Shown here piece by piece: positions 7,971 to 15,581 of a stretch of 39,443 nt of DNA; the stretch's first letter is position 1, and the number at the start of each line of letters is the position of its first letter. The notes under the pieces are model-generated. The model worked only from the letters and a program-made list of their open reading frames with translations, did not search any database and had not been told where the DNA came from. Origin of the DNA: Psychrobacter sp. AH5 (GTDB taxonomy: Bacteria > Pseudomonadota > Gammaproteobacteria > Pseudomonadales > Moraxellaceae); contig NZ_JAMBMT010000002.1 in NCBI RefSeq assembly GCF_040371085.1, forward strand, positions 1 through 39,443, in the 5' to 3' direction. A program made the position numbers and the translations under genes.

Positions 7971-10136
7971 ATGACAATGGTACACATTGCAACAAAGGCG
8001 ATTTCTCGAAAAGCAGGACAGTCGGCGGTGGCGTCGGCAGCCTATCGTGCTGGCGATGTGCTTGATGATGCCAAATATGGCAAGACCCATGACTATAGTA
8101 AAAAGTCTGGTGTGATGAGTAGCGATATCGTTTTACCATTTTCATTAAAGGCGCTGGGTGTGAGTGTGGATCGGGAGACGCTTTGGAATACCGCTGAAGC
8201 GGCAGAGACACGTTCGGACAGTCGGGTGGCGCGTGAGTGGCTGATTAATTTGCCGTATGAGTTAGACGAGTATGATCGGCATCAGCTGGCCATAAACTTT
8301 GCCCAAAAGCTTTGCGACGATATGGATGTGATTGCGGATGTGTGTATCCATCGTCCGGTGATGAAGTTGCCATTTGATCCTAATGTGCCACCAAGTTCTA
8401 AGTATTTGCGTGAGGGTGAGGAAAACCCTGATCCCCGTAATTTTCACGCGCATATTTTAGTCACTACTCGAGCGCCTACCGTTGGACCAAATAAAACCTT
8501 GGCATTTGATCCAAAGCTTAAGACCCCGTTTGAGTGGTCCAATAAAAAACGTAAGGCGCATGATCTGCCGTCATCGATGCAGGAGATTAAGCGTATTCGG
8601 GAGATGTGGGTAGATACCGCCAATAAGGTGTTGGCCGAATATCATTTACCGCTGATGGATGCACGCAGTTACAAGGATCAGGGGCTTGATCAGCAGCCCA
8701 CCATTAAAATGGGCGTGGAGGCGACGGCCATGGAGCGCCGAGGCATCACGACCGAAAAAGGAGACACCAACCGCGCCATCAAAGCACGTAATAACTTGGT
8801 GGCTGAGAACCATATCAAACAGGAGGCAGACAATGAGCGACGAATTAGCGCACTTAGAAAAGGACTTGCTTGGGCAACTGAGAAAAATGCAAGACTACCT
8901 GGACGCATTGGAGACACAAAACAACGAGCTGATTTTGCAAAACAACTCTCTGGAAGCTCAGAACCTCACATTACGTACTGCACAGAACAAAATAATAGAA
9001 CGGCAATTCGAGTTGACGACACAAAACGATGCGTTGAAGACGCAAAATCAGGCATTGCTTGGGCAGCTAAACGATGCGAAAACCTACCAAAGCGATGTGA
9101 TGACACAAAACAAAGAATTAATGGCACAGCACAAGCAAATGATAAGCTCACACAAAGAATTGACGACACAAAACAAGCAATTGAGGGAATCACTGAAGCT
9201 ATCAGAAAGTCAGATATTGAAATTAACAAAGCAACTGAGCGAAGTGCAAGACCAGCCCCCAACCCCTTCGATGACGCAGCACGACGAGCAAGAGCTGCTC
9301 GACTTGATCGACAAGAAGGACGCATTGATCGAGACACTCGAGCAAACCGTTTTGAAGATGAGAGAATCTTTGAGTATGTTGAACGTATGAAGCTGCACCT
9401 AGCCATGCGCTTAATACAACGTCATCGTGAGGCGATGGCCATCAACTGGGCGCAAGGAGAAACCGCGGCTGACGCCCCTGATAAATTTGATCAGCGTCAA
9501 GTGGCACTACTTAGCGAGTTTGCACAGCGCCATGGTATTGAGGACCACGATAAAGCGGTGGAATTTACCGCGCACTTACGCCAAGTGGCCAAACGTTTTG
9601 ATCACACGCTGGTTGAAAACAACAAAGCCATTATTAAGCTGTTGCGTGATCCTAACGCTGAACGTGAGCAGTATCTAGCGCTTACCAAGCATTTTACAGA
9701 TTTCAGAGACAATATCGATCAAAAACGAGCGGCATTTAATACCAGCATCATCGACAAGCTAGGCGGTAGCGCAGGAGAGGTTGGCAGAATGACTCGGGAC
9801 ACCATGTCATCGTCTAGCTACATAGAAGGGTTAAACCATTACATCAATAATGATAGTCATTCAGTTGAGGCAAGAGACGTTGCTAGAGAACATCTAGCAG
9901 ATACCTTGGATAAAACCTGTCAGCAATTCAAACTTGCGTTGCGTGATGTTAACTCCCTACCAACAACCCAGCGTAAGACCTACTCAGAGGCTCTTAAAGC
10001 CACTTTAGAGACGTTTACTGAGCAATATGGCAAAGATCTGTCTGAAGGCCAACACAAAGCACTACAGGGCGGTTTAGAGTCTTACCAGCATCAAGTCAAT
10101 AAAGCGCATTCACCTAGCCGAGGATTTAGTCCTTAA
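7971..10136 (+). CDS. mobA: MobA/MobL-family relaxase
   Basis: 721-aa DNA relaxase that would nick oriT and lead the strand into a recipient using a helper plasmid's secretion channel. From ATG 7971 (ribosome site AGGTGA) the catalytic tyrosine of ASAAYRAGD is residue 25, as in RSF1010 MobA. The metal-binding motif is PRNFHAHILVTTR. An upstream GTG at 7935 lies inside the oriT stem and is unlikely. Residues about 288-473 form a repetitive linker rich in DTKQ units; this stretch is also read in a second frame by a nested gene. The C-terminal part (after residue about 475) is helical and not recognisably a primase. No type IV secretion or coupling genes are present, so the plasmid is mobilisable only. 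Confidence 0.92.
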   Translation: MTMVHIATKAISRKAGQSAVASAAYRAGDVLDDAKYGKTHDYSKKSGVMSSDIVLPFSLKALGVSVDRETLWNTAEAAETRSDSRVAREWLINLPYELDEYDRHQLAINFAQKLCDDMDVIADVCIHRPVMKLPFDPNVPPSSKYLREGEENPDPRNFHAHILVTTRAPTVGPNKTLAFDPKLKTPFEWSNKKRKAHDLPSSMQEIKRIREMWVDTANKVLAEYHLPLMDARSYKDQGLDQQPTIKMGVEATAMERRGITTEKGDTNRAIKARNNLVAENHIKQEADNERRISALRKGLAWATEKNARLPGRIGDTKQRADFAKQLSGSSEPHITYCTEQNNRTAIRVDDTKRCVEDAKSGIAWAAKRCENLPKRCDDTKQRINGTAQANDKLTQRIDDTKQAIEGITEAIRKSDIEINKATERSARPAPNPFDDAARRARAARLDRQEGRIDRDTRANRFEDERIFEYVERMKLHLAMRLIQRHREAMAINWAQGETAADAPDKFDQRQVALLSEFAQRHGIEDHDKAVEFTAHLRQVAKRFDHTLVENNKAIIKLLRDPNAEREQYLALTKHFTDFRDNIDQKRAAFNTSIIDKLGGSAGEVGRMTRDTMSSSSYIEGLNHYINNDSHSVEARDVAREHLADTLDKTCQQFKLALRDVNSLPTTQRKTYSEALKATLETFTEQYGKDLSEGQHKALQGGLESYQHQVNKAHSPSRGFSP
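8833..9390 (+). CDS. Coiled-coil protein encoded inside mobA in another frame (MobB-like position)
   Basis: 185 aa, fully nested in mobA in a different frame. It has the best ribosome site in the region (AGGAGG at 8821-8826, 6 bases before the ATG). After MSDELAHLEKDLLGQLRK the protein is a long coiled coil built from TQN-type repeats (LETQNNELILQNNSLEAQN, LTTQNDALKTQNQ, LTTQNKQLRE) and ends in an acidic heptad region. In RSF1010 mobB is likewise nested inside mobA, so position supports a mobilisation helper; sequence homology to MobB is not evident. A longer in-frame extension back to 8659 lacks a ribosome site. Confidence 0.75.
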   Translation: MSDELAHLEKDLLGQLRKMQDYLDALETQNNELILQNNSLEAQNLTLRTAQNKIIERQFELTTQNDALKTQNQALLGQLNDAKTYQSDVMTQNKELMAQHKQMISSHKELTTQNKQLRESLKLSESQILKLTKQLSEVQDQPPTPSMTQHDEQELLDLIDKKDALIETLEQTVLKMRESLSMLNV

Positions 10137-10262
10137 TTGAATCCTCAAAAAAACCGTTACTGAAGGATAAATTGCTGAGGCAAGCTACGTGGTTTAAGTG
10201 ATGATTTTTCACTTATCCACAAAAAATTTTATCACCTGTTTCTTTAAGGGTTTTTATTTGAT

Positions 10263-10292
10263 CCTGTTTACTCCTGTTTACTCCTGTTTAAG
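10263..10292. repeat. Three 10-bp direct repeats in oriV
   Basis: CCTGTTTACT twice, then CCTGTTTAAG. The words CTGTTT and TTTACTC are the reverse complements of parts of the iterons (AAACAG and GAGTAAA), so these may be inverted half-iterons, like the autoregulatory sites of other Rep proteins. Confidence 0.8.
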
Positions 10293-10340
10293 AGCCTTTT
10301 TTCACCTTTAAAATCAATAGCTTACAAGAAAGAAAAAGAG

Positions 10341-10420
10341 TAAATGAGCAGAAAACAGAGTAAATGAGCAGAAAACAGAGTAAATGAGCAGAAAACAGAG
10401 TAAATGAGCAGAAAACAGAG
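10341..10420. repeat. Four 20-bp iterons
   Basis: Unit TAAATGAGCAGAAAACAGAG repeated four times without mismatch (10341, 10361, 10381, 10401), preceded by GAG. The spacing is close to two helical turns, so Rep monomers would sit on one face. Expected binding sites for the initiator encoded at 10499. Confidence 0.95.
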
Positions 10421-10498
10421 ATAAATAAAAAACACTCTTTTTATAACTCTATTTTATGATAAGATCTTGTTAAATGTAACTATGGGCGCAGAGTTGAA

Positions 10499-11440
10499 AT
10501 GGAAAATAACTTAGTTGTTCAGTCAAATGATTTAATCCTAGCAACGTACACAATGCAAAAGACGGATAAAGAGCTCATGCTTGCTTGTATCAGTCAAATT
10601 GACAGTAGGCCTGATGCACCAAATGTCACGCAAGACACAGAATATAAAGTAACAGTTGATGATATTAAATCATTGTTTTTTGGTAAGAAGTCTAAGAACG
10701 AACAGAATGTTTATCGTGACATAGAGAACGCAAGCAAACGTTTATATGACGTCGATATTGTTATGAGCTTGCCCGAGAATAAAACGCTTCAAACAAGGCT
10801 TGTTAGTAGTATTGTTTATGATCCAGATAACGGAGAAGTCGTATTATCATTCGCAAATAAAATACTGCCATATTTGACGCAACTTAAAGCTAATTTCACT
10901 AAATACAAGCTATTAGAAATAGGTGAGTTATCGAGTATTCATTCAATAAAAATGTATGAATTGGTGGTAATGTGGGTTAATCAATACCAGTACAGCAAAG
11001 AGTTTACGATAGAAGAGTTTAAACACGTAATGTGTGTTAAAGATAAGTATAAGCAATTTAGTGAGTTGCGAAGATATGTTATTGAAACAGCTATCAACGA
11101 TATAAATGAAAATACGAATTATAAAGTCAGTGTAGAGTATCAAAAAAAAGCAAGAGGGAAGGGCTATAAAGGCTTAAAGCTCAAATTTCACAAAAAGTTA
11201 TTAGATAAAATTGCTGGTAAAGACGGTAAATTGTCAGAAGATAAGATCAAATCAATTGTTGATAATGTGCAGTTTATGAACGACTATAACGATCACCCAG
11301 GTTTAAGCTATGACGGTAAAATGAGTACTGATAGTTTTAAGCGTGAAATGATTAACATCATACAGCGGGAGCCTGAAAGCTTTAACAAGCCAAACAAAGC
11401 GCTTGAGAGCTACTTACCAAAAGTCAGTCAAGGTAAGTAA
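10499..11440 (+). CDS. rep: Rep_3-family plasmid replication initiator
   Basis: 313-aa initiator with the two winged-helix domains of the Rep_3 (RepB/RepM-like) family: the start NLVVQSNDLILATYTMQKTD, the central LYDVDIVMSLPENKTLQTR, and the second domain (KYKLLEIGELSSIHSIKMYE, then YKQFSELRRYVIETAINDIN) that contacts iterons. It binds the iterons just upstream, opens the origin and represses itself. Length is normal. The ATG follows a weak ribosome site (GCAGAG). Such initiators are common in Acinetobacter and Psychrobacter plasmids. Confidence 0.93.
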   Translation: MENNLVVQSNDLILATYTMQKTDKELMLACISQIDSRPDAPNVTQDTEYKVTVDDIKSLFFGKKSKNEQNVYRDIENASKRLYDVDIVMSLPENKTLQTRLVSSIVYDPDNGEVVLSFANKILPYLTQLKANFTKYKLLEIGELSSIHSIKMYELVVMWVNQYQYSKEFTIEEFKHVMCVKDKYKQFSELRRYVIETAINDINENTNYKVSVEYQKKARGKGYKGLKLKFHKKLLDKIAGKDGKLSEDKIKSIVDNVQFMNDYNDHPGLSYDGKMSTDSFKREMINIIQREPESFNKPNKALESYLPKVSQGK

Positions 11441-11580
11441 TTACTATGTTTACTACCAATTATGATATATGGCTTACTTAAGAGTCAAAGGCCAATGCTT
11501 TTGCAGTGTTTGAAATCTATGGCCTGAGGTTATACGCATTATCTCTGCCAGGCGTGCCACAAAGATTGAAAGGAGACAAT

Positions 11581-11877
11581 ATGAACAAGGTTAGTTATCA
11601 CATAGATAAGTTGCCGCCATTAACGGCTAAGCAGCAAGCGGACTTAGAGTACTTAGCAACGCTTAGCGATGACGACATTGATCTATCGGACATTCCAGAA
11701 ATCACCGACTGGTCAGGCGCGATCCGTGGCAGTATCAAACCACAAACGCTTACTACAGAAGCCAGTGTTATCAGCCCAAGCATTCTTGCTAAGTTTAAGG
11801 ACAGAGCCAAGCAGACAGGCGGTAACTATCAGGACATGATCAATGATGCCCTAGAAGAATACCTAACTGATCATTAA
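11581..11877 (+). CDS. BrnA/DUF4415-like antitoxin, apparently without its toxin
   Basis: 98-aa protein. The middle carries IPEITDWSGAIRGSIKPQ, the hallmark of BrnA/DUF4415 antitoxins, and the C-terminus is a ribbon-helix-helix (ISPSILAKFKDRAKQTGGNY, then INDALEEYL) for DNA binding. ATG 11581 follows AAAGGAG; an extension to 11506 has no ribosome site. BrnT toxin normally lies just upstream, but 11441-11580 holds no BrnT-like frame. An intrinsic terminator follows, so it is a single-gene unit and may act as an orphan antitoxin or a plain regulator. Confidence 0.75.
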   Translation: MNKVSYHIDKLPPLTAKQQADLEYLATLSDDDIDLSDIPEITDWSGAIRGSIKPQTLTTEASVISPSILAKFKDRAKQTGGNYQDMINDALEEYLTDH

Positions 11878-11896
11878 GTCTTAGCCAACAAGTTAT

Positions 11897-11924
11897 AACC
11901 TCAAGACGACTTGGGGTTTTTTTA
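11897..11924 (+). terminator. Rho-independent terminator after the antitoxin gene
   Basis: Stem AACCTCAAG (11897-11905) and CTTGGGGTT (11910-11918) with one G-U pair, followed by a T tract. Confidence 0.85.
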
Positions 11925-11933
11925 CACCTTGCA

Positions 11934-11980
11934 TTGTAGTATATTGTATAGTGTATTATACTATATACAATATACTACAA
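11934..11980 (+). promoter_or_regulatory. Perfect 17-bp inverted repeat containing the kfrA promoter
   Basis: Arms TTGTAGTATATTGTATA (11934-11950) and its exact complement (11964-11980), with a 13-base spacer. The arm and spacer contain a promoter, TTGTAG (11934), 17 bases, TATACT (11957). Self-repression from an operator at the promoter is known for KfrA of IncP plasmids; this palindrome is the obvious site. Confidence 0.8.
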
Positions 11981-12004
11981 TACACTATCAAGGAATACAA
12001 AATC

Positions 12005-12973
12005 ATGGCACTCACCACACAAGATATTCATGCAGCAGCTGACCGATTACAGGAGCAAGGGATCAAGCCGACACTGGCAGAGGTGCGTAAGGCGCTAGGC
12101 GGTGGCTCATTCACTACCATTAGTGATGCGATGCAGAGTTGGAAGCGAGAACAGCAGGAAGAGCAAGAGCTACAACAAGTGGATTTACCTAGCGGTATCA
12201 CTGAACGCTTGCACACGCTTGGCGCTGATATGTGGCAGACAGCTATTGATATGGCGAACGATAGGCTGTCTAAGGAGCGTGAAGCTCTAGAGGTGGTTAA
12301 GGTTAAGGCACAAGCAGAGACGGACGAAGCGCAAGAAGCAGTTAAAACCTTAGAGGGTGAACAAGCAGATCTACTACAGCAGCTGGACGAAGTGGCCACT
12401 ACTGCGGAAGCAGCAACTAAAAGCGCTCAGCAAGCCACAGCTGACCATGATGCTACCAAACAGACGCTATCAGATACTAAGCATCAATTAGAGCTTGAAC
12501 GAACTAAAGCAGAAACAGCACAATCACAGCTTGTAGAGACACGTAGCGCATTAGATAAGCAATCTGTAGAGCTTACTAGTAGTCTTGGTGAGGTAGCCAC
12601 GCTTAAAGCTACAGCTGATAGCGATAAAGCAGAGATTGCACGTTTAAAGGCGGAACTTAAAGCCACTAAGTCAGAGCTAAAGACGGTCACAGCTGAACGC
12701 AATGAGATACAAACTGCTACCGCAGAGATCAAAGGAGAGCTAAAGGCGGTCACCGCTGAACGTGATAAGCTATCAGGACTTTATGAGCAGCTGACTCAAA
12801 TACAGGCTAAACTTGAAGCTGAACATAGTATATTGAATAAGCAATATGGCGAGCTATCGAGCCGTCACCTATCAGAACAAGAACAAGTGACTGTGTTACA
12901 AAATAAACTCAAGAAAGCTCAAGATGATCTCATACTTATTCAAAACAAAGATAACGCCTTGGATGTTGATTAA
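12005..12973 (+). CDS. kfrA: KfrA-like DNA-binding coiled-coil protein
   Basis: 322 aa. Residues 1-50 are the KfrA_N helix-turn-helix region (AAADRLQEQGIKPTLAEVRK, then LGGGSFTTISDAMQSWKRE); residues about 90-310 are one long alanine/glutamate/lysine-rich coiled coil. KfrA proteins bind their own promoter, form filament-like oligomers and help plasmid maintenance, sometimes beside partition proteins. ATG 12005 lies just after the palindromic operator; the alternative start at 11951 would be inside it. Downstream is a gene-free kilobase. Confidence 0.88.
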   Translation: MALTTQDIHAAADRLQEQGIKPTLAEVRKALGGGSFTTISDAMQSWKREQQEEQELQQVDLPSGITERLHTLGADMWQTAIDMANDRLSKEREALEVVKVKAQAETDEAQEAVKTLEGEQADLLQQLDEVATTAEAATKSAQQATADHDATKQTLSDTKHQLELERTKAETAQSQLVETRSALDKQSVELTSSLGEVATLKATADSDKAEIARLKAELKATKSELKTVTAERNEIQTATAEIKGELKAVTAERDKLSGLYEQLTQIQAKLEAEHSILNKQYGELSSRHLSEQEQVTVLQNKLKKAQDDLILIQNKDNALDVD

Positions 12974-13147
12974 ATAAAAGTATTCAAGGTTCCAAGATAA
13001 AGAATAGTTATGAGCTAGGAAGAGACTTTACCTAAAGCGTAGATCTCGTTCTATTCACACTAAGCTTATGAATCAACTATGACAATATCGACTCACTGAA
13101 TAAATGACTGTTGTATAAGAACTATTCTAAATTTTTCTCTGAAGTCT

Positions 13148-13180
13148 AATAGTATATAGCCTAGTGGGCTATATACTATT
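13148..13180. repeat. Perfect 14-bp inverted repeat downstream of kfrA
   Basis: AATAGTATATAGCC (13148-13161), loop TAGTG, then the exact complement to 13180. No clear T tract, so terminator or operator cannot be decided. Confidence 0.7.
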
Positions 13181-13803
13181 TAAATTAGCCTAAGTAAGTT
13201 CCGATGCTGATTTTGGAGCCTTGAGCAGATTTCAAGGAACACTCACCCTAAAGCATCTATGAGTATTTTCTAGCATACTCACAAACACTTTAGTGCATTC
13301 CTTGGATTTGATGTGATTAGTCATGCCGACTTCATCGCCCATCGCGTCATCAAGACCGTATCACTGTATCAAGCTACGGTTGTTAAGATTACGGCTGATA
13401 GCACCGCCTAGACACGCTCTTAACCGCTACTGTGCTGTCATACGCTAGCAAGGGCAATACACCCAATATACCGCTACGATATGCACAAATAACCACTCAT
13501 TGCGTTGCTCAATATGTCTAGAACCCCCTGTCGAGAGCTTTACCCTTCTGTCAAACGCAGTCGTCGCCTTAGCCTGCCACCCATTTGACGGGTAACGGTT
13601 ATAAAGAGAGCAGCACGAGGATGTAACGAGCGAACAAGCGGTTTTTAAAATGTATAGTGAATAAAGTTGATATGAAAGCAAATTTTGGATAAAATGCACC
13701 TACACGGGCATTTAATGCTGTTCAAATAACGCAGTTCAGGTGCTTATTTGTTCGTTACAGTGTGCGTCAACACGCTGTAACCGTTAGCTATATTTAAAAC
13801 TAA

Positions 13804-13839
13804 ATGCCTCTGGGAGTCAACTCCCAGAGGCATTTTTTT
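13804..13839 (+). terminator. Strong rho-independent terminator with no annotated gene before it
   Basis: ATGCCTCTGGGAGT (13804-13817), loop CA, exact complement (13820-13833), then TTTTTT. No coding gene ends here on the plus strand; the nearest upstream gene is kfrA, 830 bases away. It may end an untranslated RNA. Confidence 0.9.
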
Positions 13840-14082
13840 GTTTGTCATGTAGATTGGGTTTTTATTATCTACTTTTTCATTAGATTGCTTAGGCTTTTTT
13901 TGTCGTCATTTAGCGTAGGTATTTCAACCATTTTGAAGTTAGCACTTAGTACATCCTCACAAGACGTTAAGTTTCTGACAATACTGGGATAGTTTACTAT
14001 GAAGACCGGCTTAGTCGTCAGATGCAAGGTTTTACACGCGCTGTTAAGAAGCGGTAAATCATCTTTCTGAGAGAATACGATA

Positions 14083-14402
14083 ATGAAAAGACAAACCTAC
14101 ACTCCTGAGATTAAAGAACGCGCCGTTCGTATGCTGATTGAAGCATTAAACGATTACACCTTTATGTGGTCATGTCATAAAAAGCACACTAATGAAACTA
14201 TACTAACCAACACTCAAGACTAAGCTACACATACTAAAGAGCTTGAACATGAGAACAAGAAGCTTACGTAAGCCAGTTAGATTACAGTAAAATCCGCTTT
14301 TTTCGCCCAAGGAGAGATAGGACACACAATCAAGTTGTGGCTCAGTTTATTGATAAAAATAAGTGGGTCTACGGTATTAGAGCAATATTGACTGTGCAAT
14401 AT
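14083..14402 (+). pseudogene. Remnant of an IS3-family element (orfA and the start of orfB)
   Basis: MKRQTYTPEIKERAVRMLIE starting at 14083 is a typical IS3-family OrfA N-terminus; it stops after 46 codons at 14223. Further pieces follow in shifted frames: KELEHENKKL, then SAFFAQGE (the OrfA end, usually SAFFAQAE), then NQVVAQFIDKNKWVYGIRAI, which matches an OrfB N-terminus. Frameshifts, stops and deletions rule out function. No left terminal repeat recognised. A 3' part of a like element lies at 34.0-34.5 kb in the same orientation. Confidence 0.85.
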
Positions 14403-14468
14403 AGAAAATATGCAATAAACTTATTTTCTACCTTTAATAAAATGCAGCAACCTAAACAAGGGTAAATT

Positions 14469-15395
14469 ATGAGTAATTCAGATAACCACAGTCATCAAGC
14501 TCCAGACCCTAAAAATATGAATAAAGCTTTTTATATTGGGATTGGTCTAAATTCTGCATTTACGCTCATCGAGTTTATAGTGGGCTATTCAACTAATTCA
14601 TTAGCTTTAATCGCAGACGCTAGCCACAACTTAAGTGATGTTGCCAGTTTAATAATCTCGTTAATTGGAATGAAATTAGCACAGAAAGCATCTACTACGC
14701 TTTATACCTATGGCTACAAAAAAGCTTCTATAATGGCGTCTCTTATTAACGCCATATTGTTAGTTACAATCGTTATAGGTATTGCGTATGAGGCCTTGGG
14801 TCGATTTGATACGATACCGGAAGTTGCAGGAAAAGTTATTATTATTACAGCTCTAATAGGTGTATTTATAAATACTGTTTCTGCTTTTGCATTCTACAAA
14901 GGTCAAAAAGACGATATTAATATCAAAGGTGCTTTCTTGCATCTAATGGTAGATGCATTGGTCTCTGTAGGTGTCGTTATCTCGGGCATTATTATTTACT
15001 ATACAAGTTGGAATATCGTTGATCCTCTAGTTAGCTTGATTATTTCAGTCGTTATACTGTTATCGACTTGGGGTCTACTAAAAGAGAGTATCAAGCTTGC
15101 TATCGACGGAGTACCTCAAAATGTTGATCTCAGTAAAATCACTGCTATCTTAGAGAGCTATAATTTTATTCAAAACTTTCATCATTTACATATCTGGGCT
15201 TTGAGTACCACTGAGAATGCTCTTACAGTTCATATTGTACCGAAGACCGATATAACGTTTGAAGAGACTATTACTATGAAAGAAAACATCAAGGAAGATT
15301 TGGCGCATCAGAATATACAACATGCAACTATTGAATTTGGTACTAAGGCAGATGACAATCAAAAATCGCGTGCATTAAATGAAAGTATCAACTAA
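14469..15395 (+). CDS. czcD: Cation diffusion facilitator (CzcD/ZitB-type metal exporter)
   Basis: 308-aa inner-membrane proton/metal antiporter exporting Zn, Cd or Co from the cytoplasm. Six membrane helices; the metal site is read from DASHNLSD in helix 2 and HLMVDALVS in helix 5 (HxxxD pairs). The C-terminal cytoplasmic domain ends at the HATIEFGTK region. The N-terminus has a short His-containing tail (NHSHQ). Complete length. It follows an IS3 remnant and faces the convergent lnt gene. No metal regulator lies directly beside it; cadR is 5 kb away. Confidence 0.92.
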   Translation: MSNSDNHSHQAPDPKNMNKAFYIGIGLNSAFTLIEFIVGYSTNSLALIADASHNLSDVASLIISLIGMKLAQKASTTLYTYGYKKASIMASLINAILLVTIVIGIAYEALGRFDTIPEVAGKVIIITALIGVFINTVSAFAFYKGQKDDINIKGAFLHLMVDALVSVGVVISGIIIYYTSWNIVDPLVSLIISVVILLSTWGLLKESIKLAIDGVPQNVDLSKITAILESYNFIQNFHHLHIWALSTTENALTVHIVPKTDITFEETITMKENIKEDLAHQNIQHATIEFGTKADDNQKSRALNESIN

Positions 15396-15581
15396 AAGAT
15401 GATAGACCGTATATAGCTATCTCTTTTTAAGTATGAGGCGCGTGCCTTATGTCAACATAATTTTTTCAATCAGTTCTTATGTGATCAATAGTTTAAAACT
15501 TTTATATTTACGTGCGTTAGGACGTTACCTAGAAAAAATAAAAAACTTACGCTGATTAAATTATTATGATTAAGTTTACTA

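Larger units (their letters stand above)
10137..10498. other. Iteron-type replication origin (oriV)
   Basis: Contains a perfect DnaA box TTATCCACA (10213-10221) that slightly overlaps one arm of a stem-loop TAAGTGA with TCACTTA (10195-10215). Three 10-bp repeats of CCTGTTTACT follow (10263-10292, last copy ending AG), then an A/T-rich tract, four exact 20-bp iterons (10341-10420) and a second A/T-rich tract before the initiator gene. This is the usual layout of Rep_3 plasmids. Confidence 0.9.
12974..14082. other. Gene-poor, structured 1.1-kb region
   Basis: No convincing gene. It holds a perfect 14-bp stem-loop (13148-13180), a frame of about 46 codons without a start (reading HFSAFLGFDVISHADFIAHR and ending at the TAG at 13408-13410) that may be a gene relic, inverted repeats around 13626-13780 including GTTACAGTGTG with CACGCTGTAAC, and a very strong terminator at 13804-13837. 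The stretch 13600-13790 has nested repeats (GTAACGAGCGAACAAG with CTTATTTGTTCGTTAC; GCACCT with AGGTGC) suggestive of a folded RNA or a recombination site. Confidence 0.45.

Noticed and set aside
8966..9406. 146-aa minus-strand frame inside mobA
   Set aside because: Arg/Ser-rich shadow caused by the repeats; no ribosome site. The plus-strand nested frame is the credible one.
10341..10420. Possible CRISPR array
   Set aside because: Four identical 20-bp units are directly adjacent with no spacers, next to a Rep gene and a DnaA box; they are iterons.
10448..10475. XerC/XerD (pdif) site
   Set aside because: A TTGTTAAAT half fits weakly but the other half does not; no convincing 28-bp pdif found in the window.
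13320..13410. IS110-type transposase start (FLGFDV)
   Set aside because: Only six residues resemble it, followed by unrelated sequence and a stop; too little to call.
13445..13699. 84-aa minus-strand frame in the gene-poor region
   Set aside because: No ribosome site and crosses inverted repeats; odd composition. Kept only as part of the structured region.
13600..13800. Integron attC site
   Set aside because: Ends near GTAAC and CGTTAGC suggested attC, but neither fits the RYYYAAC/GTTRRRY core, and no integrase or cassette is present.
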